Of a stretch of DNA of 64,000 nt, positions 23,270 through 33,700 are shown piece by piece. The position numbers and the translations under genes were made by a program. The notes below the pieces were generated by a model. That model ran no database searches and was not told where the DNA came from. It saw nothing but the letters and a program-made list of their open reading frames with translations. Source of the DNA: Streptomyces tubercidicus (GTDB lineage Bacteria > Actinomycetota > Actinomycetes > Streptomycetales > Streptomycetaceae); the NCBI RefSeq assembly GCF_027497495.1, contig NZ_CP114205.1:2170001-2234000 (forward strand), read 5' to 3'. Positions within the stretch are counted from its first letter, which is position 1. Every line of letters begins with the position of its first letter.

Positions 23270-24655
23270 ATGTCCAGCGCCACCAGGGCTCGACGCCGCA
23301 ACGGGCGGCAACAGCAGCAACAGCCTTCTGCTGCACCGCAATACGCGGGAAATGCTGGCCAAAACGGCACAGCTCCGGGCAACAGAGAAAATGGCGGCCG
23401 GGGTTCCGCGGCCCGCCCGGCAGGTCCGGTGGCACCGCGGCTGCGCCAACAGGCCGGAACCATCGGCGGCGTCCGAGTTCAGCAGCTGGCCATCCTCGAA
23501 CTCGCCGCGGCCCTCGTACTGGTGGGCTGGTCGATCCACCCGGCCGCACTGACCGTCGCCATCGTGATCGCGGCAATTCTGGTCATTTTCGCGCTCGGCC
23601 GGCGGCGGAGGATTCCGCTGCCGGAATGGATCACCACCGTGCGCGCGATGAAGCGCCGCGGCAAGGAGAGCGCCGCCGCCCTCGCGGCCACCCAGGGCGT
23701 CGACCCGGCAATCGCCCCGGTGGTGGAGTGCGAACCGGCGCTGCGGACCTACGAGTTCACGACCGAGGCGGACCAGCGCGCCATCGGGTTCGTCGGTGAC
23801 GGCACGTTCCTGACCGCCCTCGTCCAGGTGGACGCCCGTGACGAGCCGCTGCGCCCGGCGCGCGGCAGCCACATGCTGCCGCTCGACGTGCTGCACACCG
23901 CGCTCGACATCGAGGACATCCACCTGGAGTCGGTGCAGTTCGTCCAGTACACCCAGCCCGCGCCGGCCCCGCACCTGCCCGAACAGGCCGTCGCGGCCCG
24001 CTCGTACGCGCCGCTGCAGGCCCAGTCACAGACGCCCGCGCTCCAGTTGACGTGGATCGCGCTCAAGCTGGACCCCGAGCTGTGCTCGGAGGCGATCGAG
24101 GCCCGCGGCGGCGGGATGGAGGGCGCCAAGCGGTCCCTGCTGCGCGCCGCCGACCAGCTCGTCAGCCGGCTGACCGCGCACGGGGTGCGCGCCAAGGTGC
24201 TCGCCGAGCGCGAGGTCGTGGCCGCGATCGGCACCGCGGTGTGCGTCAGCCCGCGGGCCGCCAACGGCGCGATGGGGCGCGAGGGCCGGGCGGCCCGCCG
24301 CACCCAGGAGACGACCCGGGCGGTGCGCTGCGACGACCGCTGGCACTCCACGTACTGGATCGGCCGATGGCCCCAACTGGGCGAGGGCGGCGCGCCGTTG
24401 GCGGCCGTCACCCAGCTGCTGACCAGCACCAGGGCGATGGCCAGCACCTTCGCGCTGACCGCCACCCACGGCGGCGGCCGCGCCCCGGCCATCTCGGGTT
24501 ACGTCCGTCTTTCCACCCGCAGTGAGAACGAACTCTCCGCCGCGCAGAGCGAGTTGGAGCGCCGTTCCAGTTCCGTGAAGGTCGGCCTCGTACGGCTCGA
24601 CCGGGAACAGCTGCCCGGCCTGCTGGCCACGCTTCCCCTCGGAGGTACCCGCTGA
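23270..24655 (+). CDS. eccE: Type VII secretion protein EccE
   Basis: EccE is the peripheral membrane component of the ESX complex. The 461-residue protein has a Gln/Gly/Ala-rich cytoplasmic N-terminus (1-65). Two adjacent hydrophobic segments follow (about 72-88 and 92-109), then RRRRIPLPEW and a large soluble domain. This layout is typical of the EccE family. The ATG at 23270 follows AGAGGAGCAGGCCGGGGG. The stop overlaps the next gene's ATG (TGATG), so the two are translationally coupled. Confidence 0.9.
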   Translation: MSSATRARRRNGRQQQQQPSAAPQYAGNAGQNGTAPGNRENGGRGSAARPAGPVAPRLRQQAGTIGGVRVQQLAILELAAALVLVGWSIHPAALTVAIVIAAILVIFALGRRRRIPLPEWITTVRAMKRRGKESAAALAATQGVDPAIAPVVECEPALRTYEFTTEADQRAIGFVGDGTFLTALVQVDARDEPLRPARGSHMLPLDVLHTALDIEDIHLESVQFVQYTQPAPAPHLPEQAVAARSYAPLQAQSQTPALQLTWIALKLDPELCSEAIEARGGGMEGAKRSLLRAADQLVSRLTAHGVRAKVLAEREVVAAIGTAVCVSPRAANGAMGREGRAARRTQETTRAVRCDDRWHSTYWIGRWPQLGEGGAPLAAVTQLLTSTRAMASTFALTATHGGGRAPAISGYVRLSTRSENELSAAQSELERRSSSVKVGLVRLDREQLPGLLATLPLGGTR

Positions 24656-25500
24656 TGGCCTCTCCCACCTATCAGCCCCGCGTCAACACCAGCGGCAACG
24701 GCTGGCGCAACCCTCCTCTGGGCGGCGGCGAGAGCGGCGGCGGGCGGCTCTCGCACCAGCCGCGCCCGGACGAGGACCAGTCGGGCCCGACCGGTCCGAA
24801 GCCGAGGCCCGGCTACGGCCTGCGCGGACCGCGCCGCAGCCCGCATGTGCTGACGGCCGAATCGCTTGCCTCGCTGACCCTGCCGGTCGGCGACGACGGC
24901 GTGATCATCGGCATCGATCCGCAGAACCAGCCCGCCGTACTGAGCCTGCTGCGGCCCGCGCCGATGGAGATCGCGCTGGTCGGCAGCATGTGGATGGCGC
25001 AGCTGCTGGCGCTGCGTACGGTCGCCATCGGCGCCCGGGTCGCGGTCGAGACGGCGCGTCCGCCGGCCTGGGGTCAGATGGCGCAGGCCGCGGGCGGCGG
25101 ACAGCAGTGTGTGTCCGTCCATGACGTGCGCCAGATCGCGCCCCAGGGACCGTCGGTCTCCAGCCCCGTGCTGGTCGTACGGGACATGGGCGCACGCCCG
25201 CCGCGCAATCAGCTCGCCCCGAGCCCCTGGCAGTCGGTACTGACCGTGCTGCCGTTCCTCGGACCGCGGTCGCCGCAGATGCTCGGCCGCGCCGATCTGG
25301 TCGGTATGCAGCGGCTTTCGCCCGAGGAGGCGGAGGTTGTGACGCGAATCATGCGGCTGCCGGAGCAGGTCAGTGCGGTGCTGCCGACGCTCAGCGACAA
25401 CGCCATGCTGTGGTGCTCGCGCGACGGCCACCAGTTCGTCATGACGCAGCCGACGGAGGCGGAGACCAACCTGCTCGGCGGGCCGCGCCGTATGGACTGA
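24655..25500 (+). CDS. T7SS-locus protein coupled to eccE
   Basis: A 281-residue soluble protein. The first 65 residues are Gly/Pro/Arg-rich and disordered. The remainder is alpha/beta (LTLPVGDDGVIIGIDPQNQP, VLVVRDMGARPPRNQLAPSP, VSAVLPTLSDNAMLWCSRDG). No signal peptide, membrane segment or catalytic motif is visible. Its ATG overlaps the eccE stop, and GGAGG lies 9 nt upstream inside eccE, so stoichiometric production with EccE is likely. I do not recognise a named family; a cytosolic EccE-associated accessory is inferred from coupling. Confidence 0.82.
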   Translation: MASPTYQPRVNTSGNGWRNPPLGGGESGGGRLSHQPRPDEDQSGPTGPKPRPGYGLRGPRRSPHVLTAESLASLTLPVGDDGVIIGIDPQNQPAVLSLLRPAPMEIALVGSMWMAQLLALRTVAIGARVAVETARPPAWGQMAQAAGGGQQCVSVHDVRQIAPQGPSVSSPVLVVRDMGARPPRNQLAPSPWQSVLTVLPFLGPRSPQMLGRADLVGMQRLSPEEAEVVTRIMRLPEQVSAVLPTLSDNAMLWCSRDGHQFVMTQPTEAETNLLGGPRRMD

Positions 25501-25871
25501 CCGTCCTCGCAGGCCCGGTCACGTGCGGACGCGCTGTGCGCGGCGCGTCCACGACCGGCCACCGGCCACCGGCCGCCGGCACGACTCACCAGTCGTTGGG
25601 CACGACTCACGGGCGCATCCCCACGGGTGCGCCCGTAAGCATGCCGAACGGTATGAAGACGACATGACATCGACTGCCGTTATGAGCCGACTCTTGATTA
25701 GGCTGTGTAGGAAGGCCGCAGGAGCACAGCACGACGGCAGTCGATACGGGGATGGAGACAGCTAGTGTTGGCGCAACCCCGGGTGGTGTGTTCCGACTTC
25801 CGCTACATCCGATCGATCCGCCTGTATCCGGTCCTGCCGTTCAGGTGCGTTGCAGTACACCAGGAGGCACA
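25501..25871 (+). promoter_or_regulatory. Upstream region of the EspI-like gene: terminator plus long-range inverted repeat
   Basis: A 371-bp gap. An 8-bp hairpin (25610-25617 with 25628-25635) probably ends the eccE unit. A perfect 12-bp inverted repeat (25669-25680 with 25734-25745), 53 nt apart, flanks AT-richer sequence containing CTTGATTAGGCT and could form a leader stem or two operator half sites. A 33-codon open frame (start 25664) lies across the repeat but has no convincing ribosome binding site. Confidence 0.45.
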
Positions 25872-28829
25872 GTGAACGAGCAGGAGGCTTTCCGTCCGGA
25901 CGGAAACGATCCTGACGACGACCAGTCCGAGTTCGACCTGACCGGTGAGTTCAAGATCGATTTCGCCGCACCGGCCTGGTACGCGAGCAACGACACCAGT
26001 GGTGGCGCCGGTGCCACCACTTCGTCCGCGGCTCCTCCTGCGTCTTCGCCCGCCACCCCGCCCGCCGCGGCCCCGCCCCCCGTCGGCCAGCCGCTCCCCG
26101 GGCCCGCGGAGGCCGCACCGCCGGGATTCCCGACGCTGCGGCCCCAGGAAACGGGCCATGACGGCCCGTCCGCCGCTCCTCCCCCGGCCATGCCGGAGGC
26201 TGCCCAGGAGGCCGCGCCGGACGCACAGGCAGGCGTCGCGCCGGAGGCGAACGCGGGTGCTGTGGCGAACGCGGGCAGCGGCACCGGGAATCGGCGTGCG
26301 GGCACGGGCGTCGATCCGTCGGCGTCTCTCTGGGACGACGACGATGACGACGAGCCGGAGGCGGCGAACGAGCCCGAGGCCACGGCCACCGACGCGGCAC
26401 CGCAGCCGGAGGTCTCGGCTGCACCCGCCCCTGTCGAGGACGCTGCACCGGCCCCTGAGGCTGCGATTCCCGCGCAGCCCGCCCCGGCCCGTGCCGATGC
26501 GGCCATGCCGGACGTGCAGCCGGCACCGGTCCAGGAGCCGCAACAGCAGCCCCAGCAGGACATTTCGCAGCAGGGTGTTCCCCAGCAGGACGTTCCTCAG
26601 CAGGGGATGCCCGCACAGGGTGTTCCGCCGCAGCACGGGTTTCCTCAGCAGCAGGGCTTTGCCCAGCAGGCGGCTGAACAGCAGGGCGTGCCGCAGCAGG
26701 CGATGCCGCAGCACGCGGCTCAGCAGCAAGCTCCCCAGCAGGGCTTTCCTCAGCAGGGGATGCCCGCACAGGGAGCCCAGCAGCAGCACGGGGTTCCCCA
26801 GCAGGGCGCTCCTTGGGGTGCCGCGGCGGACGGTCAGCAGCAGGGGGTGCCCGGCCAGGGCGCGCTGCCGCCGCTGCCGCCCGAGTACCAGCCCGCGGAC
26901 CCGCGGACGGCGCAGGCCCAGTCCGCTCAGCAGTCGCAGCAGCCGCAGCAGGGCCAGCAGCAGGCACCGGCCCAGCAGCAGGCACAGCCGCAACAGCAGC
27001 CGCATGCCCAGCAGGCGGGCCAGCCCCAGCCGCACGCCCAGCAGCCGCAGGCCGGGTACCCCCAGGGGCAGTCCGCGCAGCAGGCCCCGTACCCGCAGCA
27101 GCAGGGCGCGTACGGCTATCCTCAGCCCGCGTACGGCTACCCCCAACAGCCTCAGCAGCAGGCGCAGGCGCAGCCGCATGGCCAGCAACAGCCCCACGCG
27201 GCCGCGCAGCAGTCGGGTTACGGCTATCCGCAGACCGGTGCGCAGGCCTACCCGCAGCAGGGTCACGGCCAGGCACAGGCCGCTTACGCCCAGCAGCAAG
27301 CCGCCCAGCAGGCGGCGCAGGCGCAGGCCGCCCAGGCACAGGCTCAGGCGGCGCAGGCCCAACAGGCCCAGGCTCAGGCAGCCCAGGCCCAACAAGCACA
27401 GCAGGCGCAGCAGGCCCAGCAAGCGCAACAGGCCCAAGCCCAGCAGGGCCAAGCCCAACAGGCGCAGGCCCAGCAGGCCCAGGCGCAGGGCCAACAGGGC
27501 CAGTACCAGCCGCTCCCCGGTCAGCAGCCCGCCGACCCGAACGCCGCGGCCAACTACGCGTCGTACTCACAGCCGGGCCAGCGGCAGCCGCAGCAGCGGG
27601 CCGCTCCCGGCGCACCGCTCGGCTACAGCGCCGCCGTCGAGCTGACCTCCGACCGGCTGCTGCGCAACCAGCCCAAGAAGCGCAAGCCGGGCGCCAATGC
27701 CCAGCCGTCCAAGTTCAAACTGGGCGCGAAGAAGGAAGAGGCGGAGCGGCAGCGCAAGCTGGAGCTGATCCGTACGCCGGTGATGTCCTGTTACCGGATC
27801 GCGGTGATCAGCCTCAAGGGCGGTGTCGGCAAGACCACCACGACCACGGCCCTGGGCTCCACGCTCGCTTCCGAGCGGCAGGACAAGATCCTGGCGATCG
27901 ACGCCAACCCGGACGCCGGCACGCTCGGCCGACGGGTGCGCCGTGAGACCGGTGCGACCATCCGTGACCTGGTGCAGGCAATTCCGCACATCCACAGCTA
28001 CATGGACATCCGCCAGTTCACCTCGCAGGCCCCCTCGGGCCTGGAGATCATCGCCAACGACGTCGACCCGGCCGTTTCGACGACCTTCAACGACGACGAT
28101 TACCGGCGGGCGATCGATGTCCTCGGCAAGCAGTACCCGGTCATCCTCACCGACTCGGGAACCGGTCTGCTCTACAGCGCGATGCGCGGAGTGCTCGATC
28201 TCGCCGACCAGTTGATCATCATCTCCACCCCGTCCGTGGACGGTGCCAGCAGCGCGAGCACCACCCTGGACTGGCTGTCCGCGCACGGCTACGCCGACCT
28301 GGTGCAGCGGGGTATCACGGTCATCTCGGGTGTCCGGGAGACCGGCAAGATGATCAAGATCGATGACATCGTGTCGCACTTCGAGACCCGCTGCCGCGGT
28401 GTCGTGGTCGTCCCCTTCGACGAGCATCTCGCCGCCGGTGCCGAGGTCGACCTCGACATGATGCGGCCGAAGACCCGCGAGGCGTACTTCAACCTCTCCG
28501 CCCTGGTGGCCGAGGACTTCGCGCGGGCACAACAGGCGCAGGGTATGTACCCCCAGCAGCAGATGGGCGGGGATCTGTACGCCCAGCAGCAGATGGGCGG
28601 CGACCCGTACGCGCAGCAGCACCAGTACGGCCAGCAGGGCCAGCCGCAGCAGCAGCAACCGGGGCAGCCGCCGGCCGGCTACCCGCCGCAGCAGGGTGGC
28701 TGGACCCAGCAGCCGCAGCAGGGCCAGCCGCCGGCTCACTGGCAGCAGCAACAGCCCGCTCCGGACGCACCGCAGCAGGATGGGCCCGGTCTGGCTCCTG
28801 GATGGCAGCAGCAGCCGCCTCCGCAGTGA
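25872..28829 (+). CDS. EspI-like MinD/ParA-type ATPase with large Gln/Pro-rich N-terminus
   Basis: A 985-residue protein. Residues 1-~220 are acidic/Pro/Ala-rich; about 220-590 are extremely Gln/Ala/Pro/Gly-rich (QQ, QAQQAQ and QQGVPQQ repeats). A MinD/SIMIBI ATPase domain follows with the deviant Walker A KGGVGKT (649-655), [12 protein letters not shown], and a Walker B-like IILTDSGTG region. The C-terminal ~90 residues are again Gln-rich. Mycobacterial EspI combines a Pro-rich N-terminus with the same ATPase type in ESX loci, so I call it EspI-like by architecture. The GTG at 25872 has a perfect AGGAGG; the frame upstream lacks one. A 21-bp terminator follows. Confidence 0.88.
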   Translation: MNEQEAFRPDGNDPDDDQSEFDLTGEFKIDFAAPAWYASNDTSGGAGATTSSAAPPASSPATPPAAAPPPVGQPLPGPAEAAPPGFPTLRPQETGHDGPSAAPPPAMPEAAQEAAPDAQAGVAPEANAGAVANAGSGTGNRRAGTGVDPSASLWDDDDDDEPEAANEPEATATDAAPQPEVSAAPAPVEDAAPAPEAAIPAQPAPARADAAMPDVQPAPVQEPQQQPQQDISQQGVPQQDVPQQGMPAQGVPPQHGFPQQQGFAQQAAEQQGVPQQAMPQHAAQQQAPQQGFPQQGMPAQGAQQQHGVPQQGAPWGAAADGQQQGVPGQGALPPLPPEYQPADPRTAQAQSAQQSQQPQQGQQQAPAQQQAQPQQQPHAQQAGQPQPHAQQPQAGYPQGQSAQQAPYPQQQGAYGYPQPAYGYPQQPQQQAQAQPHGQQQPHAAAQQSGYGYPQTGAQAYPQQGHGQAQAAYAQQQAAQQAAQAQAAQAQAQAAQAQQAQAQAAQAQQAQQAQQAQQAQQAQAQQGQAQQAQAQQAQAQGQQGQYQPLPGQQPADPNAAANYASYSQPGQRQPQQRAAPGAPLGYSAAVELTSDRLLRNQPKKRKPGANAQPSKFKLGAKKEEAERQRKLELIRTPVMSCYRIAVISLKGGVGKTTTTTALGSTLASERQDKILAIDANPDAGTLGRRVRRETGATIRDLVQAIPHIHSYMDIRQFTSQAPSGLEIIANDVDPAVSTTFNDDDYRRAIDVLGKQYPVILTDSGTGLLYSAMRGVLDLADQLIIISTPSVDGASSASTTLDWLSAHGYADLVQRGITVISGVRETGKMIKIDDIVSHFETRCRGVVVVPFDEHLAAGAEVDLDMMRPKTREAYFNLSALVAEDFARAQQAQGMYPQQQMGGDLYAQQQMGGDPYAQQHQYGQQGQPQQQQPGQPPAGYPPQQGGWTQQPQQGQPPAHWQQQQPAPDAPQQDGPGLAPGWQQQPPPQ

Positions 28830-28847
28830 GGCCGCGGACGTAGCGCA

Positions 28848-28896
28848 ATACGGGGCGGGGCCCGGCACTTGTAAGGTGCCGGGCCCCGCCCCGTAT
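28848..28896 (+). terminator. Strong terminator after the EspI-like gene
   Basis: A perfect 21-bp stem (28848-28868 with 28876-28896) with a 7-nt loop begins 18 nt past the stop. It is the longest perfect hairpin seen here and marks the right border of the secretion locus. Confidence 0.92.
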
Positions 28897-29601
28897 CACG
28901 TCATCCCCCGGACGAGTGAACCGATCCTGGCCGAACTCCATGTGAAATCAGCCGAGTTGGGCAAGCGGGCATGCTGGGACCGCGCCTCTCAAGGCAGCTG
29001 TGCAACTGCCCCACACTCGGAGCTGGTTGCTGGGCAACTACCCCGAACTGGGAACTGGTTGCCGGGCAACTACCCCGACGCCCGGAACTGTTGGGCCACC
29101 CCCCTGTCCGCCCCGGAACAGCTGCACTTCCGCCCGCCCCCGGCCCACCCGGGAGCCGCCACATCTCCGGACCTGCCCCGGAACAACTTCACGTCTACGC
29201 CTGCGGAAGCTGCTGCCGCTGCCACACCGACCAGAACAACCGCAGCCTTACACCTGCGGAAGCTGCCGCCCTGCCGCGCCAACCAGAAAAACTGCACCTC
29301 TACATCTGCGGCAGCTGCTGCCCCGCCGCGCCCGCCAGAACAACCGCCCCTCTACACCCGCCCACCCCCCGAAGGGGGGGTGGGCGGCGGGGAAAAAACC
29401 ACCGGGGGCCGGGGGGAGGGAGGGGGAGGCGGAGGCCCAGGAGGGAAGGGAAAAAGCGGCGGGCCTAAGGGGACACGCGGGGGCATGGAGGCAAGGGAAA
29501 GAACGGCGGGCCTAAGGAGACGCTGGCGGGCATGGACCGCCCTCACCCAGACCGTTGCCTGCCCCTAGCTGTGGCCCTCCCCCAGCCCCCACGCTCAGCC
29601 T
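28897..29601. repeat. Repeat-rich non-coding gap between T7SS locus and ribF
   Basis: About 700 bp without a convincing gene. It holds two 22-bp direct repeats with one mismatch (29023-29044 and 29055-29076), each containing the palindrome GTTGC(C/T)GGGCAAC. Three imperfect tandem units of about 52 bp follow (29195-29350, built around CTGCGGaAGCTGC). A minus-strand hairpin with a UUCG-type loop lies at 29359-29386, likely the ribF terminator. Finally there are two 34-bp direct repeats 47 nt apart (29456-29489 and 29503-29536). Open frames crossing it are repetitive and lack ribosome binding sites. Confidence 0.65.
29359..29386 (-). terminator. UUCG-loop hairpin downstream of ribF
   Basis: A 12-bp stem (29359-29370 with 29374-29386, one bulged G). 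Read on the minus strand it has a C(TTCG)G loop, a very stable RNA tetraloop. It lies about 215 nt beyond the ribF stop, rather far for a simple terminator. Confidence 0.55.
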
Positions 29602-30549
29602 TCACTCATCGCCCGCGATCAACCCCCGCGCCAGCTTCACATCGACCGCCATCCGCTCCAGCAACGCGTCGAGCGTGTCGAACTTCTCCTGGCCGCGGAT
29701 GTAGGCGAGGAAGTCCACGCCGACGTGCAGGCCGTACAGGTCCAGGCCGACGCGGTCGATGGCGTACGCCTCGACGGTGCGTGCCTTGCCGTCGAACTGC
29801 GGGTTGGTGCCGACCGAGATGGCCGCCGGCATCGCCTCGCCCTCCACCTGGAGCAGGCCCGCGTAGACACCGTCGGCCGGGATCGCGGTGTGCGGCAGGG
29901 TCTCCACATTGGCCGTCGGGAAGCCCAGTTCGCGGCCGCGCTGGGCACCGCGTACGACGACGCCCTCGACGCGGTGCGGCCGTCCCAGGACCTCCATCGC
30001 ACCGGCCACATCGCCCTCGGCCACCAGCCGGCGGGTGAGCGTGGAGGAGAACGGCTCGCCGCCGCCCGCCGCGCCGCGCTCGTAGAGGTCGATGACCTCC
30101 ACGGTGTAGTCGTAGGTGGTCCCGAGCTCGGCCAGGGTCTCGACGGTGCCGGTCGCCTTGTGCCCGAAGCGGAAGTTGGGGCCCTCGACGACGACCTGCG
30201 CGTGCAGCTTGTCGACCAGCACCTTGACCACGAAGTCGGCCGGGGACAGCTTCGAGAACTCCTTGGTGAACGGGAGGATCAGCACCGCGTCCACCCCCAG
30301 CCCGGCCATCAGCTCCGCGCGCCGGTGGTGCGGCGCCAGCAGCGGCGGGTGGGTACCGGGCCGCACGACCTCGCTCGGATGCGGGTCGAAGGTCACGACC
30401 ACCGCGGGAATCCCCAGCTCACGGGCGCGCGCGACGGCCTTGCCGATGATCAGTTGGTGGCCGCGGTGCACTCCGTCGTACGAGCCGATGGTGACGACGC
30501 TGCGCCCCCAGCCCTCGGGGATGTCCTCCAAGCCACGCCAGCGCTGCAC
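29602..30549 (-). CDS. ribF: Bifunctional riboflavin kinase/FAD synthetase
   Basis: RibF phosphorylates riboflavin to FMN and adenylylates FMN to FAD. The 315-residue protein shows the N-terminal FMN adenylyltransferase domain (SVVTIGSYDGVHRGHQLIIG with the nucleotidyltransferase HxGH-like motif, FDPHP, NFRFGHKATG). The C-terminal riboflavin kinase domain carries RGRELGFPTANV and DGVYAGLL. The GTG at 30549 gives VQRWRGLEDIPEGWG, the usual N-terminus, with GAGGAG upstream. In related genomes ribF lies between truB and rpsO; here truB is upstream (beyond the large NTPase fusion), but rpsO is separated by the whole T7SS locus. Confidence 0.97.
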   Translation of the reverse strand: MQRWRGLEDIPEGWGRSVVTIGSYDGVHRGHQLIIGKAVARARELGIPAVVVTFDPHPSEVVRPGTHPPLLAPHHRRAELMAGLGVDAVLILPFTKEFSKLSPADFVVKVLVDKLHAQVVVEGPNFRFGHKATGTVETLAELGTTYDYTVEVIDLYERGAAGGGEPFSSTLTRRLVAEGDVAGAMEVLGRPHRVEGVVVRGAQRGRELGFPTANVETLPHTAIPADGVYAGLLQVEGEAMPAAISVGTNPQFDGKARTVEAYAIDRVGLDLYGLHVGVDFLAYIRGQEKFDTLDALLERMAVDVKLARGLIAGDE

Positions 30550-30743
30550 TGTGCCCGCTCCTCGCCCGAACCCTTGTCCGTCCATTGCGCCACGTCGGCA
30601 TGGCGCAGGTCTAAGACTGCCATGCCGCGGGTGGTGCTCCGCGCGAAGGGTGGCTCAGGCGGCCGTCCACCGCCGGGGCCATGGGCACGAGCCGGTGCGG
30701 CCACCCGGGCCGGACCGCATGCCCGGCCCCGCTCGTCCGCCGG

Positions 30744-33700
30744 TCAGCTGTGGCATCCGGCGAGTGTGGCGCGGGCTCCGGGACCCACCACCGCCGCCCA
30801 CTCCCCCGGCTCTTCCGCCACCCAGTCCTGCACCCGCCGCGCGAAACCGGGCACCCGCCGCCCCAGCTCCACCAGCCGCCGATCGAAGCGGGCCGCGCCC
30901 TCGGGCGTACGGACCAGCAGCGTTCCGGTGCGGTGCACCAGCTCCCGGGTGCGTTCGGCCGGCCGCCGCTCCGCGCCCTCCGCGGCCGCCTGCAGCAGCG
31001 CCTCCAGCACACGGGTGTCCGGTCCCGCCTCCTCGTACCCGCCGTGCGGCGCCCCGTACGACGCCTCCTGCGCCAGCAGCACCTCCAGCAGCTCACGGCG
31101 CAACGGGGCCGAGTCGCCGGAGCCGACCTCGGCCACCACTGCCGCGAGCGCACACCGGACCGGTACCGGGTACCCGGTCAGCAGCTCGGCGGCGAGCGGG
31201 CGGAGCGCGGCGCGGGCGGCCGGTCCGCGCTCCAGACGGCGCTCGATGAACTCCGCGACCGGCCGCGCGGCCCGGTCCGGGCAGTGCCGGGCACAGTCGC
31301 GGACCAGGCCGTCGATACGGCCGGCGAGCACCGGCTCCTCGGTGCGGGCGAGCATCCGCAGCAGCCCGGCGGCCACCGGCGGACCGGCGCCACCGACCAG
31401 CCGGGCCCGGAAGGCGTCCAGCACCGGCTCAGGATGGTCGGCCAGGGCGGCCCGGAACGCCGTGGGCGGCAGCTGCGGATCCCCCGCCACGAAGCGGGCC
31501 AGCGCCCGGTCCAGGAAGCGGGCGCGGGTGGCCGAGTCGCCGATGAGCAGGGCGAGCGCGGAGCCGTGGTGGGCGCTGTCGGCGGTCCGGGCGAGCAGGC
31601 AGAGGGCGGCGTAGCGCAGCAGGGCGCGGTCCGCGGCGGCGGTGACGTACGGGGCGGCCCGCAGTCCGTACGACGCGGCCGCGGCCCGGCGCTCGGGGCG
31701 GGTGTCGTGCGCCCAGCGGTCCACGGCCCGGCACACCGCCGCCGGCTCGTCCTCGGCGAGCGCGTCCATCAGCTCGTCGCCCTTGGGGTGGGCGGCCTCC
31801 ACCAGCGCCTCCGTGAGCGCGTCGAGCGCCAGTTGGCGGTGGGTGTGCAGCAGGGCCTGCGCGGCGGCGGCGACCGTGATCTCAGGCGGCAGGGCAGGGC
31901 GAGCCGGGCCGTCTCCCTCCTCGCCGCCGAGGCGCTGGAGCGGTCGGGCGTCATCGAACCAGGCGCACAGCAGCGGCTGCATCCGCTCCGGGTCCGCGCA
32001 CAGCAGCTCGGCCGCGGCATCGAGGAACCGCGACGAGCGCGGCGCACCGGCCTCGCCCACGTCGGCGGCCGCTTCGGGCGATCCATCGCCGGTACGCGTC
32101 CCGGCGATGGGGCGGGGCGTACCGCTGGGGCGCGTCCGCCCGTCCGACGGCCCGTCCACCGGCCGACGACGGGACGGCTCGTCAGCGGGGTGCACACGTA
32201 CACGCGGGGGCGGCGCGAAGGCGCGACCGGAGCACGATCCGTCGCCGGGCGCCGCCGGATCCCCCGACGCCGGATCACCCACCGACGAGCCGGACGACGA
32301 GGAGCCGAACGGCACCGGACCCGACGACGAGCCGGACGGCACCAGACCCGACGACGGCAAGCCCGACCCACCGCCGGAAACCGACGAGGCCCCCCGCTCA
32401 TCTCCCGACAACGAACCGGACGACGCAAGCCCCACAGCGCCCCCGCCCCCACCCCGCTCCATCCGACCCACTGACCGTCCCCTCCCACCCGATGACGGCC
32501 CCCTCCCACCCACCACCCCATCCGCCGGCAGCAACCGCCGCAGCAGATCCATCCGGTCCTCATCCGCCAGCGCCAGCCGCTCCCAGAACCACGGCCCGAA
32601 GAGCTCCAGCCCGGTGCGGGCGAAACCGCCCGCGCGGAGGGACCGTTCGGTGATCCGGTCGGCGAGCAGCCGCAGCACGCCCGTGTACGGCCTCGCGTCG
32701 GGAACCCGGAGGAGTACCCCGGAGAGCAGGCGGGCGGCCCACCAGCGGCCGTCCACGGCGTGCGGGGGCGGTGTTCCGGCGGTGGGGGCGGTCGCCATCG
32801 GGACCAACTCGGCCAGTCGGAAGGTCAGTTGTACCGAGCCCTCGCGTCCGGCGAGCCGCAGCAGCGCCTGGACGACCGGCCCGACGCGGTGTCCGGGAAC
32901 GGGCAGCAGATCGAGGTCGACATGGGCGCCCTGCAGCCACTCCGCGAACTCCTCGTGCGCGAAGCGGTATCCGGTGCCGGCCGGGACCAGCAGGCCCTCG
33001 GTGAGCACCGCGGAGGCCCAGCCGGCCGCCCGCGGGAAGACCTCCTCGAAGGACGTACGGTCCAGGGCGCCGGAACCGGGGCGGAGGCAGCGGCGGGCCG
33101 CCTCGTGCACCTGTCCGGCGACCTGGGCGGCGAGTCGGCGTACGGCGGTGCCGCGCAGCGCGGGCCGGTGCGCGGCCGCGATCCGTACGGCGATGCGCAG
33201 GCACACCAGGTCCAGGTAGGCGTCGAAGATCTGGTGGCGGTCCGGCGTGCCGATGTCGGCGCGCGGTCCGGCCGGGTCTCCCTGGGGGAGCGCCGCCTGA
33301 ACCTCCGCGAGCAGCCGCAGGGCGAGCGGATGGCGGGCGTCCTGGGTGGCCGGTGTGCCGGGTGGCAGACCGTAGTGGGCGCGGGCGCGCTCCGCGGCCT
33401 CCTGGGGGAGGTCGCCGAGCTCCACGCAGGCGGGCAACGCGGGTACCGGACGGTGCGGCCGGTGCAGCAGACCGGGCGGGAAGAGCGCACCGGCCCGCTC
33501 CCAGTGCTCGGGGCGGCAGGCGATCACCAGCCGCACCCCGGCCGTGGACAGCCAGTCGGCCGTCGCCGCGGTCCACTCGGCCAGCCGCCGCAGCAGGCCC
33601 GTCGGCATCTCCTCCGGCCCGTCGAGCAGTACGAGCAGCGGGCACCCGGCCGCGGCCGCCGTACGGGCCACGCCCTGCGCCGTGGCGGCCGCCGGATCGC

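Noticed and set aside
25664..25765. 33-codon leader peptide before the EspI-like gene
   Set aside because: No convincing ribosome binding site; its sequence is dictated by the inverted repeat. Cannot be supported without conservation data.
26540..27510. Regular CAG-type repeats as a CRISPR or satellite array
   Set aside because: The repeats are codon-phased Gln/Ala codons within a continuous frame, with no spacers. They are part of the EspI-like protein.
28971..29515. Open frames with repeated CGSCC-like Cys motifs in the repeat-rich gap
   Set aside because: The motifs arise from DNA-level repeats, occur in more than one frame, lack ribosome binding sites and differ in reading phase.
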